Shown: positions 1-9,300 of the stretch, one piece after another | Layout: each line of letters starts with the position of its first letter | Numbering within the stretch: the stretch's first letter is position 1 | DNA from: Eubacteriales bacterium | GTDB lineage: Bacteria > Bacillota > Clostridia > Lachnospirales > Lachnospiraceae | DNA length: 64,000 nucleotides | Direction: 5' to 3' | NCBI GenBank assembly: GCA_030536755.1 | Contig: JAUNPJ010000003.1 | Coordinates: 25,949 to 89,948 of the forward strand | The notes under the pieces: model-generated | What the model saw: only the letters and a program-made list of their open reading frames with translations | Databases searched by the model: none | What the model was told of the DNA's origin: nothing | Position numbers and translations under genes: made by a program

Positions 1-25
1 TGAGCATTTTTAGGATAAATTCCAT
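1..25 (-). CDS. Possible 5' end of a gene cut by the window edge
   Basis: Reading leftward, an ATG at 25 is preceded by AGGA about nine bases upstream and opens MEFILKML before the window ends. Only eight codons are visible, so the product cannot be named. It would lie downstream of the RraA-like gene on the same strand, separated from it by the palindromic repeat at 52-113. It could be a chance ATG. Confidence 0.3.
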
Positions 26-51
26 AGTATTCATTCCTCATAAAAAATTGT

Positions 52-113
52 GGGACAAAGGGGACGGTTCTGTGTCCGGATGGATTCCGGACACAGAACC
101 GTCCCCTTGTCCC
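52..113. repeat. Palindromic dispersed repeat, copy 1
   Basis: This is a near-perfect 62-bp palindrome whose arms read GGGACAAAGGGGACGGTTCT and the complement, meeting at a short TGGATT centre. A closely related copy sits at 19412-19470. No poly-T tail follows on either strand, so it is more than a simple terminator. Palindromes built on GGGGACGGTTCTGTGTCC recur in many Lachnospiraceae genomes and resemble REP-type elements (general knowledge, not searched). It lies immediately downstream of the RraA-like gene. Confidence 0.8.
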
Positions 114-135
114 ATGGGGGAGTTATCAATTCGAT

Positions 136-822
136 TTAATCCGGCTCTTCTGTCAGATTGAGAGACTCTACAATTTTGTTGAATCCAGATAAATCGTAGG
201 TGGTTCCTTCGTGATTTTTGATTCTCTGTAAAAGAATTTCTTCTTTCTGTTCTCTTGCGAGCGTGATATCATAAACTTCCTGTGCAATTTCTTTTGGAAC
301 GATCACAACGTCATCGTTGTCAGCAAAAACGAGATCTCCAGGATTTACAGTAACACCGCACATCACAACTGGATGATTAATTTTTCCTGGGAATGCCTTG
401 GTTGTTCCTACGACATTGATTGCCTGAGAAAATACAGGGAAGTTCAGTTCTTTCATGAGCATAGTGTCTCTGACTGCTCCGTCTGTGATCATACCAACAC
501 AGCCTTTTGCCTGTGCGGATGCACTCATCATACCGCCCCACATACCGCCGGTACGTGTATCTCCGGAATAAGCGATCATCAGAACATCGCCTGGTTTTAA
601 CATATCAATGGCTTTGTGAATAATAACATTGTCACCCGGTCTTGCTTCTACAGTCATAGCAGTACCACAGATTCTGGAGCCAGGCCATACCGGATGGATT
701 TTTCCGCCCATAGCACCTTTTCTTCCCATACTTTCATGGATGGAAGCACTTTCTTCGAATTTGGAAAATTTTTCAACTAATTCAGGTGATACCTTATCGT
801 AATGTTTAATAATATCGAACAT
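136..822 (-). CDS. RraA family protein (aldolase/decarboxylase-like)
   Basis: This 228-residue protein has the RraA/demethylmenaquinone methyltransferase-like fold. The family includes 4-hydroxy-4-methyl-2-oxoglutarate aldolases, oxaloacetate decarboxylases and the RNase E inhibitor RraA. A glycine-rich segment (GGMWGG, about residues 92-97) and the DGAVRD motif at 114-119 match the loop whose Arg and Asp bind metal and substrate in the aldolase branch, so a small 2-oxo-acid enzyme is likelier than an RNase regulator. The start has a good upstream AGGAGG-type site (cctcc at 830-834 on the plus strand). It diverges from a LysR regulator across 186 bp, a usual arrangement for a regulated metabolic gene. 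The substrate is not readable from sequence. Confidence 0.85.
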   Translation of the reverse strand: MFDIIKHYDKVSPELVEKFSKFEESASIHESMGRKGAMGGKIHPVWPGSRICGTAMTVEARPGDNVIIHKAIDMLKPGDVLMIAYSGDTRTGGMWGGMMSASAQAKGCVGMITDGAVRDTMLMKELNFPVFSQAINVVGTTKAFPGKINHPVVMCGVTVNPGDLVFADNDDVVIVPKEIAQEVYDITLAREQKEEILLQRIKNHEGTTYDLSGFNKIVESLNLTEEPD

Positions 823-947
823 ATCTTTTTCCTCCTGTTTTTCGGACTCCTTTTAAGCCTTTTGTTTGCGCATCGGCTTTGTTAAGGTGAATATAGCACA
901 AATAAAGACATTTGAAAAATGAATTAATTTGCTTAATAAAATTAATA

Positions 948-976
948 TTGTTAATGATTCAAAACGAGTGTATAAT
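948..976 (+). promoter_or_regulatory. Sigma-A-type promoter for the LysR gene
   Basis: TTGTTA and TATAAT are separated by exactly 17 bases, 33 bp before the LysR start codon. The A/T-rich stretch just upstream (924-946) contains two ATTAAT blocks and could hold LysR binding sites serving both divergent genes; that part is inference. Confidence 0.65.
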
Positions 977-1008
977 AAACATAGAAGAAACGGGTTGGAG
1001 GTGTTCGG

Positions 1009-1941
1009 ATGAACCAGGCAGATATTGAAACATTTCTTATGCTGGTGAAGACCAGAAATATCACGAAAACAGCGGAGAGCCTTTATGTTTCCCAGCCGAC
1101 CGTCAGTCATCGTCTGAAGCTTTTGGAAGAGGAACTGGGTGTGCCGCTGCTGATACGAAAAAAGGGTTACAAAAAGATAGAGCTGACTCCAAAAGGTGAG
1201 GAATTCATTGTCATTGCGCAAAGATGGCTTTCACTTATGAAAGAAACAATGCTTCTGAAAAGTGCCGGGGAAGAAATGTATCTGTCTGTTGCCAGTACTG
1301 ATACATTAAACAGCTGTATTTTTAAAGGCCTGTACCGGTCGATTCTTCATGATACGAATCTGAATCTGAAATTGAACATTTCTACGCATTATTCGTACGA
1401 GATTTATGAACTGTTAGAAAAGCATACCGTCGATGTTGGATTTGTGTATCATCACCTTCATTACAAAAATATTATTTCGGAACCCGTACTTCGGGAAAAA
1501 ATGTATGTAGTGCAGGAGTGGGACAGCGCAATTCGTAAAGATCAGATCAACATTGAGGAGCTGGATCCGGAAAATGAAGTTGCCTTTTTGTGGGAAACCA
1601 ATTACCAGATCTGGCATGAGCAGATGATCTCGAAGGGAAAAAGAAACAGTCTTGAAGTAGATATTTATTCACTGTTTTCTGAATTCCTGCGTGATAAAGG
1701 AAGATGGGCGATTGCGCCGGTAACGGTAGTTAATCGTCTGCAGAGTGAACAGAAGGTTTTCGTCAGTGAAATTGCCAATAAGAAGAAACCACCGGAAAGA
1801 ATTACATACATTATCCGTCATAAGGATATGAATGAAGCAAAAATAAATACACTGAAGATTTTTGAAGAGCGGATTAACCAGTATTTTACAGACAGCGGGC
1901 TGGATCGTTATATGGAACGGTATAATACAACAATTGTATAA
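1009..1941 (+). CDS. LysR family transcriptional regulator
   Basis: This 310-residue protein is of normal LysR length. The N-terminal winged helix-turn-helix covers about residues 1-60 (FLMLVKTRNITKTAESLYVS, then QPTVSHRLKLLEEELG). The rest is the type-2 periplasmic-binding-protein-like effector domain. The ATG follows GGAGGTG at a good distance. It diverges from the RraA-like gene and precedes pxpBCA and a symporter in the same direction, so it probably controls one or both sets in response to a small acid such as 5-oxoproline or a 2-oxo acid. The effector is inferred from context only. Confidence 0.9.
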   Translation: MNQADIETFLMLVKTRNITKTAESLYVSQPTVSHRLKLLEEELGVPLLIRKKGYKKIELTPKGEEFIVIAQRWLSLMKETMLLKSAGEEMYLSVASTDTLNSCIFKGLYRSILHDTNLNLKLNISTHYSYEIYELLEKHTVDVGFVYHHLHYKNIISEPVLREKMYVVQEWDSAIRKDQINIEELDPENEVAFLWETNYQIWHEQMISKGKRNSLEVDIYSLFSEFLRDKGRWAIAPVTVVNRLQSEQKVFVSEIANKKKPPERITYIIRHKDMNEAKINTLKIFEERINQYFTDSGLDRYMERYNTTIV

Positions 1942-1976
1942 GTGTGAAAAGAAAATCATGAAATGTCTTGAAAGAG

Positions 1977-2013
1977 CAGGGTATGTAGAAAAAATATGTA
2001 CTCTGTTTTTTTT
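1977..2013 (+). terminator. Rho-independent terminator after the LysR gene
   Basis: CAGGGTATGTA pairs with TATGTACTCTG (G-U pairs included) around a GAAAAAA loop and is followed by eight T residues. It separates the regulator from pxpB, so pxpBCA needs its own promoter in the A/T-rich 2020-2190 stretch. Confidence 0.75.
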
Positions 2014-2204
2014 ATTGTGATGTAAATGAATTATAAAAATTGTTAATAAAAGGTAAATAAATAATTTGTTTTTATTTCGTGCTTTCCTGTGATATATTTT
2101 CAGGCATAGACATATAATATTCATTTGATTTATTATAAAACGTAGTGATTTTGTTTAAATTTAAAATACTGTTTAAGAAATAAGGAATAACCGGAGGTAA
2201 TAGG

Positions 2205-2927
2205 ATGGATGTAAAAATTTTGATGTCCGGAGATCAGGCTGTTTCCGTTCAGATGGGAGATGAGATCAGCCTGGAAGTAAATCGAAAAGTCCTGATGCTG
2301 CAGGAAGAACTGAAAAAGCATCCTGTAGAGGGAATTCGGGAGATGGTCCCTACATATGCGTCACTGATGATTCATTATCGTCCGGAAATCATAAAGCTGG
2401 ACAAGCTGATTGATGAAATTTATCAGCGCATCGACAATATGAAGGACATTGCGGGTTCGAAAAAAATTGTTCGTGAAGTACCGATTCTTTATGGAGGTGA
2501 AACAGGTCCTGATCTGGAGCTGTGTGCACAGTTGGAAAACACGACTGTGGAGGAAATCATACGAAAACATTCTGCACATGACTATTATGTGTATATGCTC
2601 GGATTTGCTCCGGGACATCCTTATTCTGCAAGATTTGAAGAGCCGTTTTCGTTTAAGAGAAGAGATACGGCACGTGTGAAAATACCGGCAGGATCGGTTG
2701 TGGTACAGCTCAACCTTTCTGATCTGATCCCGTTTGAGCAGCCATGTGGCTGGAACATTATTGGTTCTACACCACTGACAATCTGTGATTATAAAAAAGA
2801 AGATCCGTTCCTGGTACATGCAGGAGAGTGGATTCGATATATTCCGGTAAGCAAAAAAGAATATGAGCAGATTAAACGCGCGGACGAAGCGGGCACCTAT
2901 CAGGTGAAGGTTCGTGTGGAAGAGTAG
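2205..2927 (+). CDS. pxpB: 5-oxoprolinase subunit PxpB (KipI/AHS1 family)
   Basis: This 240-residue protein is one subunit of the ATP-dependent 5-oxoprolinase PxpABC, which hydrolyses pyroglutamate to glutamate. The AHS1/KipI signature GFAPGHPYSA lies near residues 130-140, followed by KRRDTARVKIPAGSV and the GWNIIGSTP segment typical of the family. The start follows CCGGAGGT. pxpC begins 42 bp downstream and pxpA follows, so all three subunits are present in B-C-A order. Formerly such genes were called KipI (kinase inhibitor) or allophanate hydrolase-like; the adjacent pxpA and pxpC favour oxoprolinase. Confidence 0.9.
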   Translation: MDVKILMSGDQAVSVQMGDEISLEVNRKVLMLQEELKKHPVEGIREMVPTYASLMIHYRPEIIKLDKLIDEIYQRIDNMKDIAGSKKIVREVPILYGGETGPDLELCAQLENTTVEEIIRKHSAHDYYVYMLGFAPGHPYSARFEEPFSFKRRDTARVKIPAGSVVVQLNLSDLIPFEQPCGWNIIGSTPLTICDYKKEDPFLVHAGEWIRYIPVSKKEYEQIKRADEAGTYQVKVRVEE

Positions 2928-2969
2928 ACATAACGACACATTGATTCAGATAAAGCATGGAGGTCAGAT

Positions 2970-3920
2970 ATGGGAATTCTGGTAAGAGATTCCGGTCCGC
3001 TTACAACAATACAGGACGAGGGAAGATTTGGATATCAGCAGTATGGCGTGACTCCATCGGGACCGATGGACGCCAGAGCTTTTCACATTGCCAACATTCT
3101 TGTGGGAAATCCACAGGGAGAGGGAGCGATGGAGATTACTTTTAAAGGACCTGAACTTGAATTTGATCAGGATATTGTGATTGCAGTCACAGGCGGTGAT
3201 ATGCAGCCAACCGTCAACGGCAAAAAAATTCCGATGTACACAGCGGTACAGATGCACGCCGGGGATGTACTGAAGTTTGGATTTGCATGTGCGGGTGGAT
3301 GTCGTGGATATATTGCCTTCGCCGGTGGACTGGACATTCCTTTGGTTATGGGATCGAAGTCAACACTGGCATCAAAAAAATTAGGGGGATATGAAGGCAG
3401 AGCACTGCAAAAAGGAGATAAAATCGGATTTTCATCACCAAAGAGTACTCTGGAGAGAATGGAAAAAAGAAAGGTTCCAACTCCGGTATATCCGACGAAG
3501 GAAGTGACGCTTCGAGTCGTTCTCGGACCGCAGGAGGATGCTTTTTCGGAAGAAGAGCAGAGAAAGTTTTTCTGGTACAGTTCCAGGGTGACGAATGAAT
3601 TTGACCGTCAGGGATGCCGACTGGAACGTGAAGTTCCGGTAAAACATTTGAAAGACGGCAATATCATCAGTGATGGAATTGCGTTTGGTTCCATTCAGGT
3701 GCCTACGACAGGACAGCCATTTATCATGATGGCGGACCGACAGACGGTAGGCGGTTATACAAAAATTGGAACGGTCATTACCGTAGATCTTCCCAAAATT
3801 GCGCAGGCAAAGCCGGGAATGAAGATTCGTTTTGTGCAGGTCAGCATGGAGCTGGCGCATTTGTTATACATCAGGGAACTGGAAGAATTAAAGCAGCTGG
3901 ATGAAGCCCTGAATCATTAA
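2970..3920 (+). CDS. pxpC: 5-oxoprolinase subunit PxpC (biotin-dependent carboxyltransferase-like, AHS2)
   Basis: This 316-residue protein is the AHS2/KipA-family subunit of 5-oxoprolinase. It opens with the characteristic GPLTTIQDEGR, followed by GVTPSGPMD and the NPQGEGAMEIT segment; the latter half carries the TGQPFIMMADRQTVGGYTKIG type motif. The ATG follows GGAGGTCAGAT. It sits between pxpB and pxpA (pxpA starts 154 bp later after its own AGGAGGAG site). No biotin carboxylase or carrier gene lies nearby, which argues against a carboxylase role. Confidence 0.9.
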   Translation: MGILVRDSGPLTTIQDEGRFGYQQYGVTPSGPMDARAFHIANILVGNPQGEGAMEITFKGPELEFDQDIVIAVTGGDMQPTVNGKKIPMYTAVQMHAGDVLKFGFACAGGCRGYIAFAGGLDIPLVMGSKSTLASKKLGGYEGRALQKGDKIGFSSPKSTLERMEKRKVPTPVYPTKEVTLRVVLGPQEDAFSEEEQRKFFWYSSRVTNEFDRQGCRLEREVPVKHLKDGNIISDGIAFGSIQVPTTGQPFIMMADRQTVGGYTKIGTVITVDLPKIAQAKPGMKIRFVQVSMELAHLLYIRELEELKQLDEALNH

Positions 3921-4074
3921 TTCTGGTTACATCTGTATATGTTTCGGACTTTTGCGGACGCGCAGGAGGACTTTATACAGATGCAATATACAACGGTACC
4001 GGTCAGTGTACAGTCCGTACACGAGGAAATTATGAAAAAATTTATCGATCAACGGTGACACAAGGAGGAGTAAT

Positions 4075-4833
4075 ATGTATGCAGTAGATTTGAACAGCGA
4101 CATTGGCGAAAGCTTTGGCGCATATAAGCTTGGAGATGATGAAGAAATCTTAAAATATGTTACCGCAGCAAATGTGGCATGTGGCTGGCATGCAGGTGAT
4201 CCGATGGTAATGGAGCGCGTTGTCAAAATGGCAGCTGAGAGAGGCGTTGTTGTGGGTGCACATCCAAGTTATCCGGACCTTATGGGATTTGGCAGAAGAA
4301 AAATGTATCTGTCCTTTGACGAAGCCAAAAATTATGTGAAGTATCAGATTGGAGCGCTTTCTGCGTTTACCACAAGTTATGGAATCAAGATTCATCATGT
4401 TGCACCACATGGAGCGATGGGCAACATGTGCCAGAATGACAGACAGCTTGCAAGAGCAATCTGTGAAGCATGTTATGAAATTGATCCGGAAATTATCATG
4501 TATTATTGTGCAGGTGCTGTTTTGGGAGAAGAAGCAGAAAAAATCGGTCTTCGCACTGCCTGTGAAATTTTTGCAGACCGCGCATATGAGGATGATCTCT
4601 CATTGAGAGGAAGAAAACTGGAAGGTTCTATGATTACGGATGAAGACGAGGCAATCAAACGCTGCATTCGCATGATCAAAGAAGGCAAGGTTACCGGATA
4701 CAGCGGCAAAGAACTGGATATTCAAGGTGATACTCTTTGTGTACATGGAGATGGACCGAAGGCAATTGCTTTTGTCAAGAAAATCACTGAGGCGTTTAAA
4801 CAGGAAGGTATCGAGATAAGAGCATTTCGATAA
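4075..4833 (+). CDS. pxpA: 5-oxoprolinase subunit PxpA (LamB/YcsF family)
   Basis: This 252-residue protein is the LamB/YcsF subunit of 5-oxoprolinase. The hallmark DLNSDIGESFG lies near the N-terminus, followed by ANVACGWHAGDP and GAHPSYPD, the conserved His/Asp-containing segments of this TIM-barrel-like family. Length matches the family (about 250). AGGAGGAGTAAT precedes the ATG. It closes the pxpBCA set and is followed 54 bp later by a glutamate/dicarboxylate symporter, so pyroglutamate opening and glutamate transport are probably co-expressed. Confidence 0.93.
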   Translation: MYAVDLNSDIGESFGAYKLGDDEEILKYVTAANVACGWHAGDPMVMERVVKMAAERGVVVGAHPSYPDLMGFGRRKMYLSFDEAKNYVKYQIGALSAFTTSYGIKIHHVAPHGAMGNMCQNDRQLARAICEACYEIDPEIIMYYCAGAVLGEEAEKIGLRTACEIFADRAYEDDLSLRGRKLEGSMITDEDEAIKRCIRMIKEGKVTGYSGKELDIQGDTLCVHGDGPKAIAFVKKITEAFKQEGIEIRAFR

Positions 4834-4887
4834 TATTTTCATAAATGGATGTTTCAGTTAAAAATGAATCAGATGGGAGAGAGAAAG

Positions 4888-6237
4888 ATGGGAAAAAACA
4901 AGAAGAAAGAAAGACCGATCGCGCAGAAAATGATTGCTGCACTGGTCGGCGGTATCGTTGTAGGTCTGATTTTCATGATGATTCGTCAGAATCTGTTAAA
5001 TAACGGTGGAGACGCTACATGGAAAACAATCAATGATCTTCTGTTCCAGGATATTACTGTAGAAGCCGGTGTGAAGGCTGTTGGTATTTTTTACATAATC
5101 GGTCAGTTATTTATGAAAGGTCTTCAGGCAGCGATCGTTCCGCTGGTACTGGTATCTTTGAGTCTGGCACTTTGCAGTATTTCCGATTCCACAAAGCTTG
5201 GAAAAATTGCAGCAAAAACATTACTCGGATTTTTCGCATTCTACGCAGTTGGTGCGTTGATTGCATGTACGGTAGCTTATATCGTGAAATCAGCAGGACT
5301 GTTTAACGTAACGCTGGTTGCGGATGGTCTTGGCGAAGCCAGCACAATTGATGCATTCAACCCACTGGCAGTAATCGTAAATGCAGTTCCGAATAACATT
5401 ACTTCTGCATTCAGTACAAACAACAGTATTCTTGCCGTTGTATTTACAGCAGTGGTAATCGGTATCTGTATGAATGCACTCGGAGAGAAAGCAGCTCCGC
5501 TGAAAAAAGTATTTGAAAGCGCAAATGAAATCATTCAGATGTATCTGAACTTCCTGATCAACAAGGTTGGCCCGATTGCAGTGTTCTGTCTGGTAACAAG
5601 AACCTTCGCAATCTACGGTGCTGAATACCTGAAACCGGCAGCTGCCTACGTGATTTCTGCTATGGCTACACTGCTGATTACCTGCTGTGTGCTGTATCCG
5701 ATCGGAATTTTTGTTACAACTGGTCTGAATCCGGTGAAATTCCTTAAGAAAATGGCTAAGGTTGGTGTATTTGGATTCTCTGTAAACTCTTCTGCAGCAA
5801 CACTTCCGCTGAACACAAAGACCTGTCTGGAAGAATTGGGATGCTCTCAGGAAATTACAAGCTTTGTACTTCCTACCGGTATGACAATTAACATGAATGG
5901 TACAACTATGATGCATATGTTTGCGGTAACCTTTATTGCTACCGCAGCAGGTATGAACGTTACACCTGCAAACCTGATTGTAATGGCGCTTCTGTCTATC
6001 TGTGCGGCTGCGGGTACACCGGCTATCCCGATCGCAGGAACAACCATGATCTTTACGGTTTTATCCGGTATGGGCTGGACAACAGATGTTTGTCTTCTTG
6101 GATATGCACTGGTTGTTGCAATCAACAGACCGGTTGAGATGTCTCTGCTTCCGCTGAATGTTATCGGTGATGCAGCAGTAAACGTTATTGTAAATGCATC
6201 GGAAGGTCAGCTGGATAAAAACGTTTACAATTCTTAA
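4888..6237 (+). CDS. Dicarboxylate/amino acid:cation symporter (SLC1/DAACS family)
   Basis: This 449-residue integral membrane protein of the glutamate/aspartate/serine symporter family takes up substrate with Na+ or H+. The serine-rich re-entrant loop SVNSSAATLPLN (around residue 300) and the NMNGTTMMHM segment, equivalent to the family's NMDGT sodium/substrate motif, are visible, with about eight hydrophobic segments and hairpins. The ATG at 4888 is preferred over one at 4849 because GGGAGAG lies upstream of it and the N-terminus then starts with the lysine-rich MGKNKKKERP. It follows pxpA closely, which suggests glutamate or a related acid as substrate. Confidence 0.88.
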   Translation: MGKNKKKERPIAQKMIAALVGGIVVGLIFMMIRQNLLNNGGDATWKTINDLLFQDITVEAGVKAVGIFYIIGQLFMKGLQAAIVPLVLVSLSLALCSISDSTKLGKIAAKTLLGFFAFYAVGALIACTVAYIVKSAGLFNVTLVADGLGEASTIDAFNPLAVIVNAVPNNITSAFSTNNSILAVVFTAVVIGICMNALGEKAAPLKKVFESANEIIQMYLNFLINKVGPIAVFCLVTRTFAIYGAEYLKPAAAYVISAMATLLITCCVLYPIGIFVTTGLNPVKFLKKMAKVGVFGFSVNSSAATLPLNTKTCLEELGCSQEITSFVLPTGMTINMNGTTMMHMFAVTFIATAAGMNVTPANLIVMALLSICAAAGTPAIPIAGTTMIFTVLSGMGWTTDVCLLGYALVVAINRPVEMSLLPLNVIGDAAVNVIVNASEGQLDKNVYNS

Positions 6238-6300
6238 AATAAAATCGTTACAATCTGTTTTTCGGCTATCTTCCGAAAAGACAGTGTGATAACCCCACAG

Positions 6301-6334
6301 AAGAAGGAATGCCGGAAATGGTATTCCTTCTTTT
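6301..6334 (+). terminator. Terminator after the pxp/symporter operon
   Basis: A 13-bp stem, AAGAAGGAATGCC paired with GGTATTCCTTCTT around GGAAAT, runs into TTTT. It ends the symporter transcript and shows that the next gene starts downstream of it, at 6364, not at an earlier in-frame ATG at 6286. Confidence 0.75.
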
Positions 6335-6363
6335 GCTATAGAAGCGGAAAGGAAAGAAACATT

Positions 6364-9300
6364 ATGCTGCAATATGAAATACCAAAAAGTGGAGTAAATT
6401 TACGAGAGGTACTTTGTCTGTGCCAGCCATATATGGATCGAGTCTGTGAGCATACACCGAAGCAGGGATGGATGGATTATACATTTCAATGGCTTCTGGC
6501 ACAGTATTTTCCTGAAAATTATACAGTGGAAAAAATTCCGGGGGCAGAGCAGGCAGTTGGCTATTTTACGGAAATGCTGAATGAATTGTTTAGGAGGGAG
6601 GCACTGGAGCTGCCGTTTGATCCCTGCCGTCATTTTGCTCTTCTGAAAAAAGAAGAAGAACCGTACTGCAGGATTCTGAGTGAATACCAGCGTTTTCAGG
6701 AATGCTTCGATCAGGGCCTGATTTATGTATTTATGCGTCTTGCACAGGAATGTACTCCTTATGAAACTCTGGGGCATATTGCCGGAGTACATCATGTATC
6801 CATGTTTATGGCAAGACAGCTGGTACAAAAAGGTGTTCCCGTAGATTTGGGCCTGATGTCCGGAGCTGCTTTGATGCATGATATTGGAAAATACGGATGC
6901 CGGCCGGAAGAAGGAAGGCGGGTTCCGTATCTGCATTACTATTATACCTTTCAGTATTGCCGGAATCATCATCTGGAAGCAATCGGAGATATCGCCTCCA
7001 ATCATTCCGTTTGGGATCTGGAACTGGAAAATCTGTCGGCAGAGAGTCTGCTTCTGATTTATGCAGATTTTCGGGTGAAAAGTGTTTATGACAAAAATGG
7101 AAAAGAGAGGATTCGTTTCTGGAGTCTGGACGAAGCTTATGAAGTGATTCTGAGTAAACTTGACAACGTGGATGAAGCCAAAAAGAAACGATATGCCAGA
7201 GTATATGCGAAACTGAAGGATTTTGAGGACTATATGATTTCACTGGGCTGCGCAGTTGATCTGGTATCAAAAGCAGAAGAACCAGCAGAAGAAGCCTATG
7301 ATTCTCTTAGGAATGAAGAGGAGATTATATGCCGTTTTAAAACACTTGCCATCCGTTCGAATCTTACCATTATGAGTACCACATCCAGAGAAGAGCAGTT
7401 CATCAGTTTTCTGGAAAACATACGTTCGGAGAGAGACTGGAGACATGTGCGTGCGTATCTGACAGCAATAGAAGAATATTCTGCATATCTGCCGCAGAAT
7501 CAGAAAGATGTGATTCTGGAATTTCTGTTCGATATGATGTCTCATAAAGACGGAGATATCCGGCGGCAGGCGGCCAGAATCGCCGGTGTTTTAATTGCCG
7601 GTTATGAGATTCGTTTTACCAAGGAAATTCCGGACGGCTATCAGGCGCCCGGGGTTGGCAGAAGTCTGGAAACGGTTTTTCAAAATTTTCTGCAAAGAAT
7701 GTTGTGCCCGCAGGTACATGAGGCAGAGAGGGAACGTCGTTTTGCCGGATTTGCCATGAAACGAGTCCTGCACACATTGCTGGAAAAACTGGATGGGGAA
7801 AAACAGAGAGTGATTCTGGAAATTTACATCCAGTGCTGCCACAGAAAGCACGATTCGCTCACATTATTTTTCCTGATGGATTGCAGTGCGGAAATTTCTT
7901 ATGGACAGTGCAGCCAGGCACAGATTGACAGGCTGGAAGAATTTTCTTCTTCTCTGGTTGCGGGAGATGCAGGAGAAGAAAGTCAGGTGGCTGCTCTTCG
8001 TTTCATTCTTCTATGGATGCGGCAGGGCTGGAAACCACACAAAAATATATCAGATCTGATTACGGAGAGCATTCCGGATATCAAACAGAAACCTTACAGC
8101 GTACAGTTTCTGGCGGCCAGAATCCGGGAATTTTATGGTATCCCCAGTGAGCATGGTATGATCTACTACGATATGACAAATCTGTATCTGGAAAATCAGC
8201 GTTCGGAGGTTCCGTGGATTTATAAGTATATGAATATGGAGATTTTAAGAAAACGACAGGGTGCGGAAAACAGTATCGAGCAGTTGTATCAGTATGCTTC
8301 TCATCTTCTTCATATGCTGCAGTTTTCCGGACAGATCGTGAACCGTCTGCAGGCAGGGGAAAATCTGCTGGCCATCGTCCCATGTTTATCGGAAACACAG
8401 TGTCATGAGATTGTTTTGGAATTGATTCGGGCGCTGGAAATCGAGGAATATGCAGTTTCAAAGTATATTCCACCCTGTCTTGGCAGAATGTTTGCTCTGC
8501 TTCGTCGGGAGGAACGGGAATATATTCTTTTGCAGCTTCGGCGGCTGTGCTGCACAACGCATAACCGGACCGTGATCGCGGCGCTGGAAACCGCCGGGAA
8601 AATTCTTCACAGTTGTCCGGAAAAACTTACGGTACAGGAGTGCGCTCAGGCAGAAGGCATTTTATGTATTGGTATGGCGGACTATCGCGATGAAATTGCG
8701 CAGGAGGCATTTTATATCACAGGTCATGAGCTGTTTGGAGACGACACGCTTACACTGGCAGAAAAACAGCGCTATTTTTCCGGGCTTGCAAGAAAAATAC
8801 TGACTCTTCTGAACTGGGAAAAGCTTGGACTGTATGTATATTTCAATGGAGCGGCACTCAATCGCATTTATCGTTTTATTAATGATTTTATTGTGGAAAA
8901 CAACGCACATCCATTTACAGAAACAAAACTTCCGGTTGCGTTTTTTCCGGGAACGTTTGACCCATTCTCACTTGGCCATAAGCAGATTGTAGAAGAAATT
9001 CGAAAAATGGGATTTCGTGTATACCTGGCTGTGGATGAGTTTTCCTGGTCGAAAAAACCGCAGCCTTTTGAAGTGAGAAGGAAGATTCTTTCCATGTCAA
9101 CGGCAGACATGGAAGAAGTCTATCTGTTCCCGGAGGAAATACCGGTAAATATAGCAAATCCGAAGGATATGAGAAATCTGTCAAACGTATTTGCAGGGAA
9201 AGAAGTCCACCTGGTTGTGGGGAGTGATGTGGTGAAACATGCATCTGCCTATAAACAGATTCCGCAGGAAGGATCGGTTCACCAGTTCCCGCATCTTATT

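Noticed and set aside
52-113. Simple transcription terminator
   Set aside because: No T-tract on either side and a related copy elsewhere; dispersed palindrome is a better description.
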